Source: Paenibacillus sp. J23TS9
GTDB taxonomy: Bacteria; Bacillota; Bacilli; Paenibacillales; Paenibacillaceae
Direction of reading: 5' to 3'
Length of the DNA stretch: 64,000 nt
Assembly: GCF_018403225.1 (NCBI RefSeq)
Contig: NZ_BOSG01000002.1
Coordinates: forward strand, 62,001 to 126,000
Both the position numbers and the translations under genes were made by a program. Below, piece after piece: positions 51,685 through 61,396 of this stretch (position 1 is the first letter of the stretch; every line of letters begins with the position of its first letter). Below the pieces are notes generated by a model, which saw nothing but the letters and a program-made list of their open reading frames with translations, did not search any database and was not told the origin of the DNA.

Positions 51685-52161
51685 CTACCACGTTGGCCGC
51701 AGCTTTTGCGACAGATCCCCTTCGCTTATGCTTTGAATAATCTGTTTCAAATCAGAACGTATCATATTCAAGTGGTCAGGACCTATGATCTCTCCCCACC
51801 GGTGTTCGATTTTCGTATAAATACCTTCCTTGGCTTTGATCAGTGCCCAACCACGCTCTGTAAGCACAACCAGCTTGCCTCTCCCGTCCGAGGGATGGGG
51901 CTTTCTTATTACATAACCGCGATCCTCCAGGTAGTCCAGCATCTGGCTTACCGCCTGCTTGGATATACCCAAAAGATCAACCAACGTTTTTGCCGTGGCC
52001 CCGTCCGGAATCAGCCCCTGGAACAGAAAACCGTGCATAGGCCGGATGTCTCCGAATCCAAGCTCATTCAGCCGCTGGTGAAGCTCCTGACTGAGGGAAC
52101 TGAAGGCGAGCGAAAACAATGATGCCAAATCGTCTTGATGTCGACGGGGTGTTTTGGGCAT
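51685..52161 (-). CDS. MarR family transcriptional regulator
   Basis: 158 residues. Winged helix at ~50-115 (ATAKTLVDLLGISKQAVSQMLDYLEDRGYVIRKPHPSDGRGKLVVLT). AAGGAG 11 bases before the ATG. Own promoter with a palindrome at the transcription start. First gene of a possible MarR-ArsR transcript; may respond to a drug handled by the MFS exporter. Confidence 0.92.
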   Translation of the reverse strand: MPKTPRRHQDDLASLFSLAFSSLSQELHQRLNELGFGDIRPMHGFLFQGLIPDGATAKTLVDLLGISKQAVSQMLDYLEDRGYVIRKPHPSDGRGKLVVLTERGWALIKAKEGIYTKIEHRWGEIIGPDHLNMIRSDLKQIIQSISEGDLSQKLRPTW

Positions 52162-52202
52162 AAGTCGTACAACTCCTTGCTGTGAGTAAAAGTTAAAAAT
52201 TG

Positions 52203-52257
52203 GTCAGTTTAGTTGACTTCTATCTTCATTATACCGTTCCTGTTCAGGTAGAATCAA
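52203..52257 (-). promoter_or_regulatory. MarR gene promoter and operator-like repeat
   Basis: TTGATT (52252-52257), 18 bases, TATAAT (52228-52233); then GTCA-N7-TGAC (52203-52217) just past the start point, suggesting autorepression. Confidence 0.5.
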
Positions 52258-52338
52258 ATCAGGTTTGGATTTTCGAAGTGCAACATCCTATTATCTGGAA
52301 GCGTCTATGAATATCATGTGAAAAGACAGGAGGCGTGA

Positions 52339-53616
52339 ATGATCATGACTGCCAAAAGAGGGTACAAATCCATCCTGCTTTGCACTTCGCTGCTGCTGAT
52401 ATCTGCCTGCTCCGGCCCTTGGCTGGGCTCTTCCGCCAATGAAAAAAATATACCCGTTCTCTCCCAGGATGAACGGAAGCGGATCGCGGACAAGCTTGAT
52501 CCTGCTATCATTCAAGCACAAAATAAGTTTGGCCTTCAGCTCCACCATGAACTGGCACAATCCGCGGAGAGTGGAGAAAACATCATCCTCTCACCCTACA
52601 GTATTTTTACCGCTTTAGTGTTAGCTTATAACGGCAGCAGCGGGAAAACTTCCAAAGAAATGGCTCACACACTCGGACTGGAAGGCTTCAGCAAGGAACA
52701 GGTAAACGCCTCCGGGCGTACGCTACAGACGCTTCTGGAGGATGCCGGCTCAGGCGTCCGCTTGAACACAGCCAACTCCATCTGGTACCGCAGTGGCTTG
52801 GAGATCAAGGACATATTTATGCAATCGGCTCAAAACAGCTATCACGCCGAAATTCAGGCAGTCGATTTTCAAAAGGAAAAAACGCTGAAAGAGATCAACG
52901 GATGGGTTAACAAGCATACCAATGGCAAGATCCCTTCCATTCTCGATCAAGTACCCGATCCCTCAACGCTGGCTATATTACTGAATGCAGTCTATTTTAA
53001 TGGCGCCTGGCAAACCCCCTTTAATCCGCAGAATACCCGGGAAGGCTCCTTTACCCGGCCAGACGGCTCCGTTCAAAAGATTCCTATGATGATGCAAGGC
53101 GGCATGTTCGAATATAAAGAAACACCCAAAGCACAGGCCATCCGCCTTCCTTACGGTGATGGGCGTTTGAACATGCTGATTGTACTCCCCGCTAAGGGGC
53201 AATCGCCGGACATCCTGATGGAACAGATCCTTCAGGATCCATCATCCTGGCAGGGACGGTTTGACCATGCATCCGGTGAATTCCAGCTGCCGCGGTTCAA
53301 AGCTGAATATACGGGGCAATTAGAAAAATCCTTAATGAAAATGGGCATGAAGCAGGTCTTTGATCCGGCAGCGGCTGATTTTACCGCCATCTCTGATACC
53401 AAGCCGCTTTTTATATCTTCCATCCTGCACAAGACGGTGCTTGATGTGAACGAAAAGGGAACAGAGGCTGCAGCTGTCACCGAAATAGGCATGGCTGGTT
53501 CGGCCCCGCCGAAAGAAAGGTTCCAGATGATTGTGGATCATCCCTTCTTCTTCTGCATTGAAGACAGTCAGACCAGTCTATGGTTGTTCCTTGGTACCAT
53601 TGTGAATCCTTCTTAA
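52339..53616 (+). CDS. serpin family protease inhibitor, lipoprotein
   Basis: 425 residues: lipobox LLISAC (Cys ~24), short linker, then a complete serpin fold (~60-425). Markers: NIILSPYSIFTALVLAYNG, LLNAVYFNGAW, LHKTVLDVNEKGTEAAAVT and the end PFFFCIEDSQTSLWLFLGTIVNP. The hinge GTEAAAVT has the small residues needed for loop insertion, so it should be an inhibitory serpin. Counting 17 residues from the hinge Glu puts P1 at Ser and P1' at Ala in MAGSAPP, suggesting elastase- or subtilisin-like targets. AGGAGG 5 bases before ATG 52339. Monocistronic, lipid-anchored outside the cell. Confidence 0.95.
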   Translation: MIMTAKRGYKSILLCTSLLLISACSGPWLGSSANEKNIPVLSQDERKRIADKLDPAIIQAQNKFGLQLHHELAQSAESGENIILSPYSIFTALVLAYNGSSGKTSKEMAHTLGLEGFSKEQVNASGRTLQTLLEDAGSGVRLNTANSIWYRSGLEIKDIFMQSAQNSYHAEIQAVDFQKEKTLKEINGWVNKHTNGKIPSILDQVPDPSTLAILLNAVYFNGAWQTPFNPQNTREGSFTRPDGSVQKIPMMMQGGMFEYKETPKAQAIRLPYGDGRLNMLIVLPAKGQSPDILMEQILQDPSSWQGRFDHASGEFQLPRFKAEYTGQLEKSLMKMGMKQVFDPAAADFTAISDTKPLFISSILHKTVLDVNEKGTEAAAVTEIGMAGSAPPKERFQMIVDHPFFFCIEDSQTSLWLFLGTIVNPS

Positions 53617-53645
53617 GAACAAAATATTATATATGCGATAAAAGA

Positions 53646-53697
53646 AAAAGAACTTCAATATCTGCTGCATGGAGCAGCGATATTGAAGTTCTTTTTC
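53646..53697. terminator. bidirectional terminator
   Basis: 18-bp AAAAAGAACTTCAATATC arms plus inner GCTGC/GCAGC, T5 at the end. Between serpin and DinG-like genes. Confidence 0.9.
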
Positions 53698-53751
53698 TAC
53701 TTATTTATATCATGAGTTATTGATCTAATGAATGATTTAACGCCGCAGAAT

Positions 53752-55701
53752 TCAGGCCTGCTCCTGCAGCTCAACGCCTTCCGGAAGGACCGCCAATACC
53801 CGCTCTCTAGCCGTAGGATTGGTGCGCATCTCTTCGCCCAGAATAACGGCGATCCCACGGTCATCACGGGAACGGATCAACCGACCGATGCCCTGTCTGA
53901 ACCGCAGCAGCATATGCGGCAAATCTACTTCCTCGAACGGATCTTTCGCTGCGTTCCTCTTGGCGATGAACACCGGATCATGCGGAGGAAACGGCAGCGA
54001 CCATATGATGACGTTCGAAAGCGATGGTCCCGGTACATCCAGGCCCTCCCATAGGCTGACTGCGCAGAGCACACTTTCTTCCTCACGCTGGAAGGCCGAA
54101 ATCAGATGACTGATTTCCCCGTCGCCCTCGAAATAAAACTGCATGCCAGTAAATGCAGGCTCTTCCGCAGCCCTTTGCTTAAACAGGCGCAGCTCTTCAC
54201 GGGTTTTGAAGAGGATCAGGGCTCTACCCCCGGTTTTTTGCAGCAGCCGCACTGCTTCCTTCATTTTACCGTCAAATCCATCCTCAAGATTCCACGCCGG
54301 CGCCATAGCCTCCATTTGCTCCTCGTATTCATAGGGTGAGGCAACCGAGAAGGACAGGAAACTGCCGATCCCGAGGCTGTCAGCCACATAACGAAAAGAT
54401 CCATCCACGGAGAGAGTAGCCGATGAGAACACAATCGGCATTTTGAGGCCAAATACATGCTCTTCCAGCACTTCCTTAACGCTTTTCGGCATTATGGAGA
54501 GCGTCAGCCCTTCCGGGCTGTCTGTAACCCAGCAGATCAACGCTTCCGAACGCTCGAACAGCATCAGCGCCTTCTGCATCATTTCCAGATGTTCTTCCAC
54601 GATGCGGAGCTGGTAATCATCAAGCGTATACAGCTCGCTTTCAAACACCAGCTCTTCCTCAATCGCAGTCAGTAAACTCCGGAATTGATGCACCTCTCGA
54701 AGCAGCTCCTCGCTCAGCAGAATTTCTTTCCGGTCCGAGCCCGGAATCAAGCGGCTCGAACGCCCGAAAGCAGCGAACATCGCTTCACTCTGCACGATCG
54801 CATTATCAATGAGCACTGCAAGTGTCTCACGGATTTCATTCTGCAGCAGCCGGGTAATGAGTTCTTCAAACACGACATGCTTCATTTTATATCCGAGGGC
54901 CTTCATGGCCGCAGATTCCAGCAGATGCCCCTCGTCAAATACAACGGAAGAGTGCTCAGGCAAAAGAGGCAGCTGGCCTTCGCGTTTGCGGCCATCATAC
55001 GTCCATACATGCTCCAGATAATAATCATGTGAACATATGATTAAATCAGCGGAACGCCGGTAATGGTCCCGTGACAGGGTCTGCCCGCAGCGGTGACGCC
55101 GGTCGCAGGTGAAGCAGTCCTGGAAGGAATCCCAGTTGATCTGCTGCCACTGTTCGTCGGTAAGCTGCGGATAGTCTCTCCGGTCACCGTATGCATGAAA
55201 GGACTGCATTGGAGCATGGGAGTACACAAAATCCGGCAAGCCGGCAGCAATGCCGTCCCACAGCATCTCTTCGTCACCTTTCATGCGCGCATCGTCCAGC
55301 TTTCTCAGGCAAAGATACTGATCCGGCGATTTACCCAGACGCGCGTCAATGACCAGATCCAGATGCCGGGCCAGCTTCGCAATATCTCCTTCGGGCTTCA
55401 CCAGCTGTTCAATCAGAGATTCATCAGCGCAGGCAATAACCGCCGGTTTGCGCGTGTAACGCGCATAGCACACAGCGTATAAAAGATACACCAGCGTCTT
55501 CCCCGTCCCTACTCCTGCCTCGGCAAAAATCGTTTTTTTCTCGGCAAAAGCCTTTTCCAGTTGAAACGCCATATATATCTGCTCATCACGGACCTCAAAG
55601 CCCGCCTCAGGCAGCAATTCGTAAAATACATCCGCCACCCATTCACCCGCTTGCTGAATAAAAGGCCGTGCAGGATCATACGTAAAAGGGTACCGTTCCA
55701 C
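53752..55701 (-). CDS. DinG/XPD-family ATP-dependent DNA helicase
   Basis: 649 residues. Superfamily 2 Fe-S helicase: Walker A EAGVGTGKT, DEAH variant VVFDEGHLLE, cluster cysteines in QYLCLRK and DCFTCDRRHRC, motif V/VI GLDVPG and RFRQGIGRLIRS. Lacks the exonuclease domain of B. subtilis YpvA-type DinG; closest in layout to YoaA. 5'-3' unwinding in DNA repair is expected. Start is the GTG at 55701, with GGAGGT 9 bases upstream; the GTG at 55725 overlaps that site. Confidence 0.92.
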   Translation of the reverse strand: MERYPFTYDPARPFIQQAGEWVADVFYELLPEAGFEVRDEQIYMAFQLEKAFAEKKTIFAEAGVGTGKTLVYLLYAVCYARYTRKPAVIACADESLIEQLVKPEGDIAKLARHLDLVIDARLGKSPDQYLCLRKLDDARMKGDEEMLWDGIAAGLPDFVYSHAPMQSFHAYGDRRDYPQLTDEQWQQINWDSFQDCFTCDRRHRCGQTLSRDHYRRSADLIICSHDYYLEHVWTYDGRKREGQLPLLPEHSSVVFDEGHLLESAAMKALGYKMKHVVFEELITRLLQNEIRETLAVLIDNAIVQSEAMFAAFGRSSRLIPGSDRKEILLSEELLREVHQFRSLLTAIEEELVFESELYTLDDYQLRIVEEHLEMMQKALMLFERSEALICWVTDSPEGLTLSIMPKSVKEVLEEHVFGLKMPIVFSSATLSVDGSFRYVADSLGIGSFLSFSVASPYEYEEQMEAMAPAWNLEDGFDGKMKEAVRLLQKTGGRALILFKTREELRLFKQRAAEEPAFTGMQFYFEGDGEISHLISAFQREEESVLCAVSLWEGLDVPGPSLSNVIIWSLPFPPHDPVFIAKRNAAKDPFEEVDLPHMLLRFRQGIGRLIRSRDDRGIAVILGEEMRTNPTARERVLAVLPEGVELQEQA

Positions 55702-55811
55702 GTTTATATTACCTCCAGCTTTCACTTAAAAATCTATTCTCTTCACTTGTCCCATGAAGACTAACATCCCATTATCACACTTCCTGCGCGGAATTACAAT
55801 GGATAATATAG

Positions 55812-55838
55812 AAAAAAAGACCGCAGTTGCCCCTGCGG
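55812..55838 (-). terminator. terminator of AI-2E/CorC operon
   Basis: CCGCAG/CTGCGG stem with a run of seven T on the minus strand, 20 bases past the stop. Confidence 0.75.
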
Positions 55839-55857
55839 CCTCTTGATTCTGATGCAA

Positions 55858-57015
55858 TTAACCTTCCGGCTTCACCGGCTCATGCTCATATAAGCGTGAG
55901 CGTATTTTGAACCATTGATAAATATGGGAAACCACGACTTTGAGCACCGCATATCCCGGAACCGCCAGTAAAACGCCGACGATGCCAAACAGGTTCCCGC
56001 TCGTCAGAATTACGAAAATAATCGTAATCGGATGAATTTTGAGGCTTTTGCCCATGACTTGAGGTGAAATGAACTTCCCTTCGATCAACTGTACGACCGT
56101 CCACACAATGACCATTTTCAGCAGCATGATCGGCGATGTCACCAGCGCCACGATCAGAGCCGGCGTGATTGCAATCACAGGCCCAAGGTAAGGCACTACG
56201 CTTGTAAAGGCAGCAATGACGGCCAATATGAGCGAATATTTCAGACCGATGATAATATAGCCAACGAAAAGCAGCGCACCGATACAGAAGCTCACGATGA
56301 TTTGCCCACGGATGTAAGAACTGATCTGATGGTTCATTTCGCTCATCACACGGTTGGTTTCACCGCGCAGCCTCGTTGGTACGAAGCCCTGAATGAATCC
56401 AGGCAGCTTTTTACCGTCTTTCAACAGGTAGAACAAAATGAATGGAACGGTCACAATAGCGAGCACAATTTCGATCAGATTGCCGAGAAAGCCGCCGATT
56501 CCCGTCCACGTCTTATTCAAAAACGAGGTTGCCTTTTGGGATATGGTCTTAACGACTTCCTGCGGATCAAAGCTGATGGAATCCTGGAATTGGTTAACCA
56601 GCTTACTGCCCATCAGATGTTCAAACTGTACTCTGGCCGTCTCGCTGTATGCCGGGAAATTACTGACCAGGTCCATAATCTGTTCCCGGATCACCGGTAT
56701 GACAAGCGTGAGCAGCACAGCAATAATACCGATAATAAATACATACAGCATCAAAATAGACTGAAGCCGCCCCACCCTGTGCTTTTCCAAAAAATCCACG
56801 ATCGGATTCAGCAGGTAATACACAATTCCCGTGAGAATGATTGGCAGTACGACTGTTTTCAACAACACGATGACCGGATGAAAGATAAATGATATTTTGC
56901 TGAGCACCATAATGTTGATGCCAATCAGGAGCAGAACCAGCAGAAATAATACAAATCGGTTGTTCAGGAAAAACCGTTTGAAGCGGCTCGCCCAGTTGAC
57001 GGAAGAATTGTCCAT
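55858..57015 (-). CDS. AI-2E family transporter
   Basis: 385 residues, seven to eight membrane helices with a ~100-residue outside or cytosolic loop ([20 protein letters not shown]). Family signature regions [41 protein letters not shown]. Members include YdgG/TqsA and Na+/H+ antiporter-like proteins; most substrates are unknown. GAGG 8 bases before ATG. Only 3 bases after the CorC-type gene, so one operon. Confidence 0.9.
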   Translation of the reverse strand: MDNSSVNWASRFKRFFLNNRFVLFLLVLLLIGINIMVLSKISFIFHPVIVLLKTVVLPIILTGIVYYLLNPIVDFLEKHRVGRLQSILMLYVFIIGIIAVLLTLVIPVIREQIMDLVSNFPAYSETARVQFEHLMGSKLVNQFQDSISFDPQEVVKTISQKATSFLNKTWTGIGGFLGNLIEIVLAIVTVPFILFYLLKDGKKLPGFIQGFVPTRLRGETNRVMSEMNHQISSYIRGQIIVSFCIGALLFVGYIIIGLKYSLILAVIAAFTSVVPYLGPVIAITPALIVALVTSPIMLLKMVIVWTVVQLIEGKFISPQVMGKSLKIHPITIIFVILTSGNLFGIVGVLLAVPGYAVLKVVVSHIYQWFKIRSRLYEHEPVKPEG

Positions 57016-57018
57016 TCT

Positions 57019-58329
57019 TTATTCCTCGCTTCGTCTTTTCTTGATAATTTCCAGCTTGCAGAAACGGTTATGATCCCTTTCCAGAAGGATGAACGTCACG
57101 CCGTCCTGCGTATAGGACTCCTTCTCCTCCATCTCATTGCTCTGACTGTATAGCCAGCCGCCAATGGTATCCCATTCTTTTGTGTCCAAGTCGAGATTGA
57201 AATAATCATTAATTTCCGAAACAGACACCATGCCATCAACGATAAGATGATTCTTTTCCAGTTCCTCAATTTCTTCCTCTTCATCACCATCGAATTCATC
57301 GCGAATCTCTCCAACGATCTCCTCGATGATATCCTCAATTGTCACGATACCTGAAGTACCGCCATATTCATCGATCAAAACAGCCATATGGGTGCTTTCA
57401 CTCTGCATCCGCTGCAGGAGCACATTAACCGGAGTCACTTCCGAGACGGCCATCACCGGATGGATTAGCTTTACCACATCGACATGCGGATCATCCTCGT
57501 AAGCCAGGAAAAACTGCTTCGTATTAATGATGCCGATCACATTGTCCTTACTGCCGTCGATGAGAGGAAAGCGGGTATACTGCTGTTCTTTAATAATGTC
57601 GACATTTTCTTGCCGCGGCTTGTTTTTATCGAGACAGATCATATCGGTGCGCGGAACCATGATCTCCTTGGCCAGCATATTATCAAACGCAAAGATCCGG
57701 CTTACATATCCGAATTCATTGTCGTTAATTTTTCCACTTTCATGACTTTCGCTTAAAATAATCTGCAGCTCTTCCTCCGAATGGGCTTCCTCATGCTCCG
57801 AGGCCGGCTTGATGCCAAACAAACGGACCAGCTGATTCGCTGAGCCATTGAGCAGCCAGATGAACGGGTACATAATTCGATTGAACCAGATAATCGGAGG
57901 TGCAAACAAGACCGCGATCGTTTCCGCTTTGCGGATGGCAACGGTCTTTGGGGCAAGCTCCCCTATAACGACATGCAAATAGGTAATGACAACAAAGGCA
58001 ATCACCAAAGACAAGATCGAGCTCAGACCTTCGGAAAAATGCCATTTTTCAAACACAGGATGAAGAATTTTCTCCACTGTCGGTTCCCCGAGGAAACCCA
58101 AAATAAGTGATGTAATGGTGATCCCTAACTGGCAAGCGGACAGATATCCGTCCAAATTCCCCAGCACCTTCTTCACCGCTCCAGCACCCTTACGCCCCTC
58201 TGCAATCATCTGATCCACCCGGCTCGCACGGACGCGGATAACCGCAAACTCCACGGCTACAAAAAAGGCCGATAACCCGATCAAAAATACAACCAAAACC
58301 AAATTTAAAATATACCTGTCACTTTCCAT
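57019..58329 (-). CDS. CNNM/CorC (hemolysin C) family protein with CBS pair
   Basis: 436 residues. DUF21 (CNNM) membrane domain with three to four helices (~1-180), two CBS domains (~200-330, IMVPRTDMICLD, HMAVLIDEYGGTSGIVTIEDIIEEIVG), and a C-terminal CorC_HlyC domain (~345-430). Members export magnesium or handle other divalent ions. AAGGAG 11 bases before ATG. First gene of the operon with the AI-2E protein. Confidence 0.93.
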   Translation of the reverse strand: MESDRYILNLVLVVFLIGLSAFFVAVEFAVIRVRASRVDQMIAEGRKGAGAVKKVLGNLDGYLSACQLGITITSLILGFLGEPTVEKILHPVFEKWHFSEGLSSILSLVIAFVVITYLHVVIGELAPKTVAIRKAETIAVLFAPPIIWFNRIMYPFIWLLNGSANQLVRLFGIKPASEHEEAHSEEELQIILSESHESGKINDNEFGYVSRIFAFDNMLAKEIMVPRTDMICLDKNKPRQENVDIIKEQQYTRFPLIDGSKDNVIGIINTKQFFLAYEDDPHVDVVKLIHPVMAVSEVTPVNVLLQRMQSESTHMAVLIDEYGGTSGIVTIEDIIEEIVGEIRDEFDGDEEEEIEELEKNHLIVDGMVSVSEINDYFNLDLDTKEWDTIGGWLYSQSNEMEEKESYTQDGVTFILLERDHNRFCKLEIIKKRRSEE

Positions 58330-58439
58330 TGATGCATCTTCTCCTTATAAAAAATTAAAATATGATTTCTAACTTGCTTATACGATACTTCAGAGGCTTA
58401 GGTTTCAATCCAATTTGAAGTAATCCCTTACAAAGCATG

Positions 58440-59633
58440 CTATACATATTCAATAACCCCCTGCTGCTCTTCCGTAAACCGGATACGTACAGCACAGTTT
58501 CGCCCCCGGTGTTTGGCCTCATATAAAGCGTTATCGCTCCACTTGTACAGCTTGTTTACACTCGGTTCGAAACATCTATTCAGGGTTACGATCCCCATGC
58601 TAATCGTGACATGTACCGGAATGGATGGCAGCTGCATATCCTCCACCGATTGCCGGAGCTCCTCTGCTGCTGCATCGGATTCTTCCTCATTCATGCCCGG
58701 CAGCAAGATGGCAAATTCATCGCCCCCGAATCTGCCGACAAGGCCTACGTCTTTCAGCTTTTCCTGAATCAGCGCGGACATACCCGCAAGGACGCGGTCG
58801 CCGGCAATATGCCCGTATGTATCGTTAATCGTCTTATAATAATCGATGTCAAACAAAATGAAGGATACGGCTGACCTGCTTCTCGATAGCTGGATCAGTA
58901 CGCCTTCTGCCTGCTCGATAAAGGTTCTGCGGTTAAGCGTTGCTGTCAGATCATCATAGGTAGCCATCCGGATCAAACGCTCATCTGCCTGCTCCTTATA
59001 CAGCAGGATAAACCCTGTATTCTCCAAAATCATAATGAGGTACAAGGACAAAAAGGACAGTGCCTGGTACACGCTGGGCGTGAAAAAGCCCATGGGCTGA
59101 TCCGTAAACAGCGTAAGCAAGGCCCGGCCTAACAAACCGATAACGACAATGACGTACAAATAGCCCATCAGTCTCTTAAGCTTGGATGTATAGCTCCCCG
59201 TGATCATCCGGTACACCGGATATACCAAAAGCATTCCCGTGCAAAAGGAGGCGAAGGCGATCCGCGCATCTTCGGTGCTGCCTAGGAACACCAGGAGATT
59301 AAAACCGATGATACTGAATAAAGTGAAAGCGATATATCTCCTTTTCACTTGGCGGTTATAAGCATGCTGAACCATGGAAAGAGCAACGGTTTCCACAGCG
59401 ATTCCAACAAACAGAATGGAGTTCACAAGACCCAAGGAAATATAATCAGGAATGCTTCCCCGAAAGATAACCAATCCCCATCCGATGACCTCTAGCCATT
59501 TGGATGCATAAAATGTGTTGATCAGTCTGTCCTTTTTATGTCCATATCGGTAGGCGCTGATTAATATGACGGTGAAAAGATGCCCGAGCACGACAGAAAT
59601 AAATGCAGTTTTCATATCCAATGATAAAACCAT
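58440..59633 (-). CDS. membrane diguanylate cyclase (GGDEF)
   Basis: 397 residues. About seven to eight membrane helices (~1-205) form a sensor, then a GGDEF domain: DDLTATLNRRTF start, FDIDYYKTINDTYGHIAGD, active site GRFGGDEFAILLPG, and IPVHVTISMGIV end. The A-site is intact so c-di-GMP synthesis is expected. No RxxD inhibitory site is found before GGDEF (KDVG instead). ATG 59633 lacks a clear ribosome site; ATG 59615 is an alternative. Monocistronic. Confidence 0.92.
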   Translation of the reverse strand: MVLSLDMKTAFISVVLGHLFTVILISAYRYGHKKDRLINTFYASKWLEVIGWGLVIFRGSIPDYISLGLVNSILFVGIAVETVALSMVQHAYNRQVKRRYIAFTLFSIIGFNLLVFLGSTEDARIAFASFCTGMLLVYPVYRMITGSYTSKLKRLMGYLYVIVVIGLLGRALLTLFTDQPMGFFTPSVYQALSFLSLYLIMILENTGFILLYKEQADERLIRMATYDDLTATLNRRTFIEQAEGVLIQLSRSRSAVSFILFDIDYYKTINDTYGHIAGDRVLAGMSALIQEKLKDVGLVGRFGGDEFAILLPGMNEEESDAAAEELRQSVEDMQLPSIPVHVTISMGIVTLNRCFEPSVNKLYKWSDNALYEAKHRGRNCAVRIRFTEEQQGVIEYV

Positions 59634-59795
59634 GCTTCTCTGATCACCATCTCTTAGAATTAATAAGCCGGTATTATGAAATTGATTCCGTTAGAGAAGA
59701 TTATACCAGATTACAAAAAATTACAGATAAGATATTGCAAATAAATGTCGAAATTTCCGATCTGTTTTCTTCCATTTCAGAAATGGAAAAGCAGC
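59634..59795. other. gap upstream of diguanylate cyclase
   Basis: AT-rich, probably the cyclase promoter. A plus-strand frame (59603-59860) crosses it but ends inside a terminator hairpin and is not accepted as a gene. Confidence 0.35.
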
Positions 59796-59840
59796 AAAAA
59801 GCCTGGAAACGTTTCGATCGAAACCGTCTCCAGGCTTTTT
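59796..59840. terminator. bidirectional terminator
   Basis: AAAAAGCCTGGA/TCCAGGCTTTTT outer stem and GTTTCGATCGAAAC inner palindrome. Follows the minus-strand DHA2 exporter. Confidence 0.85.
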
Positions 59841-59856
59841 TGTACCCGACTGAAAT

Positions 59857-61350
59857 TTAATGGCCAATCATAAGCGATGGATCCGGTCTTCCTTCTTCCC
59901 CGGCTCCTACTTCCATCTCCTTCGGCTTGCGGAGGATCAGACAGAGGGCAACGGCTACCACGGCCAGCCAGGCAGCCAAAATAAACACGTCGTCGAAGCT
60001 CTGGATTGAAGCTGTCAGCGGATTGGCGCTTTGGCCCGCTTCGGTCATATGATGCGTCACGCGGCTGGTCAGGAATCCGGTCATGCCCGCTACGGCGAAG
60101 GATACGACCACCTGCTGCAGTGCAGCCGTCAGTGGCGTCACGCGGCTAACCCACTGGCGCGGGGCCGCATTCAGCACATGCGTGTTCAGCGGCATCATCG
60201 ATAAGCCCATGCCGAAGCCCATAGCGCCGAGAATCGGCATAATGTAATAAAGCGACGTGGTCGCATCAATCCGGCCGAGCAGGAACAGCGCCACCGCGAT
60301 GATAACCAGACCAATGAAAGAAACCGGTCGCGCGCCGTACTTGTCGAAGAACTTGCCGCCGATCGGCATTCCAATTCCGGAGCACAGCGCCTGCGGAAGC
60401 AGGATCAACCCGGTTTCCAGCGGCGTGAACAGGCGGATATTCTGAAGATACAGAGGAACAAACAGCATACAGCCGAACAGTGCAGCCTGCATGATCCACG
60501 TCAGAATAATCCCGCGCGTGAAGTCCGATGAGCGGAATACGCGCAGTTCAAGCAGCGGATTCTTATGAATGAGCTCCACGAATACAAACAGAATTAAGGC
60601 GACTCCGCCCACGATCAGGCCAAGCTCTGCTCCTCTGGAGGTCCAGGAAACACTGCCGCCTTCATTAACGCCATAAGCCAGCATCGAGAAAGCGATGGGT
60701 GCCAAAATGATCCCGAGCAGATCCAATTGCTTGGGTGCATGGTGGTCCGCCTTAGGCAGATAAGCAATACCCAGGATGACAGCGACCACGCCGATCGGCA
60801 CGTTGATCAGAAAGATCCAGCGCCAGGAAGCGTATTCCACCAGCCATCCGGAAAGCACCGGTCCCAGGGCCGGAGCAAGCAGCATCGGAACCCCCAGCAT
60901 ACCCATGATGGCGCCCCTGCGCTCCGGCGGAGCGAGTTTAAACACCATCGCCATTCCGATCGGAGCCACCATACCTCCCCCAATTCCTTGAATGACGCGG
61001 TAGATAATGAGCTGGGTTGAGCTTTGGGCAATAGAGCACAGAGCCGAACCAAGGACGAACATAATGACAGTCGTAACGAATACCTGTTTTGCTCCAAAAC
61101 GGTCGGTCATCCAGCCGGCAAGCGGTATAACTGCCGCCAGTGCAAGCGTATAGCCGGTGATGGCCCATTGTATCGTTTTCAAATCACTTCCAAAAATGTC
61201 CACAAGCTTCGGAACGGCGACATTCACAACCGTCCCATCCAAAATGACCATAATCATCCCAACAATAATCGCCAGAAGCGGCGGAAGAATGGCCTTAAGC
61301 GAGAACGGCGCTTCCTCTGCGGCGGTATGACCCGCCAATGGTTTAGACAT
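59857..61350 (-). CDS. MFS multidrug exporter, DHA2 (EmrB/QacA) family
   Basis: 497 residues, 14 membrane helices. Motif A LAGWMTDRFGAKQ, motif C LGVPMLLAPALGPVLSGWL. Close in type to LmrB/Mdt-like exporters of Bacillus. ATG 61350 with GGAGAA 7 bases upstream; a GTG at 61362 overlaps that site. 46 bases after the TetR gene, so a regulator-exporter operon. Unrelated in regulation to the DHA2 gene at 23301. Confidence 0.93.
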   Translation of the reverse strand: MSKPLAGHTAAEEAPFSLKAILPPLLAIIVGMIMVILDGTVVNVAVPKLVDIFGSDLKTIQWAITGYTLALAAVIPLAGWMTDRFGAKQVFVTTVIMFVLGSALCSIAQSSTQLIIYRVIQGIGGGMVAPIGMAMVFKLAPPERRGAIMGMLGVPMLLAPALGPVLSGWLVEYASWRWIFLINVPIGVVAVILGIAYLPKADHHAPKQLDLLGIILAPIAFSMLAYGVNEGGSVSWTSRGAELGLIVGGVALILFVFVELIHKNPLLELRVFRSSDFTRGIILTWIMQAALFGCMLFVPLYLQNIRLFTPLETGLILLPQALCSGIGMPIGGKFFDKYGARPVSFIGLVIIAVALFLLGRIDATTSLYYIMPILGAMGFGMGLSMMPLNTHVLNAAPRQWVSRVTPLTAALQQVVVSFAVAGMTGFLTSRVTHHMTEAGQSANPLTASIQSFDDVFILAAWLAVVAVALCLILRKPKEMEVGAGEEGRPDPSLMIGH

Positions 61351-61396
61351 AGTTTTCTCCACTCATTTCTATATATAGTTTATCAATCATGATGTT

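Noticed and set aside
59603..59860. 85-codon plus-strand frame that looks like a small helical protein
   Set aside because: Its last third is the 59796-59840 terminator hairpin, it overlaps the cyclase start, and it has no ribosome site.
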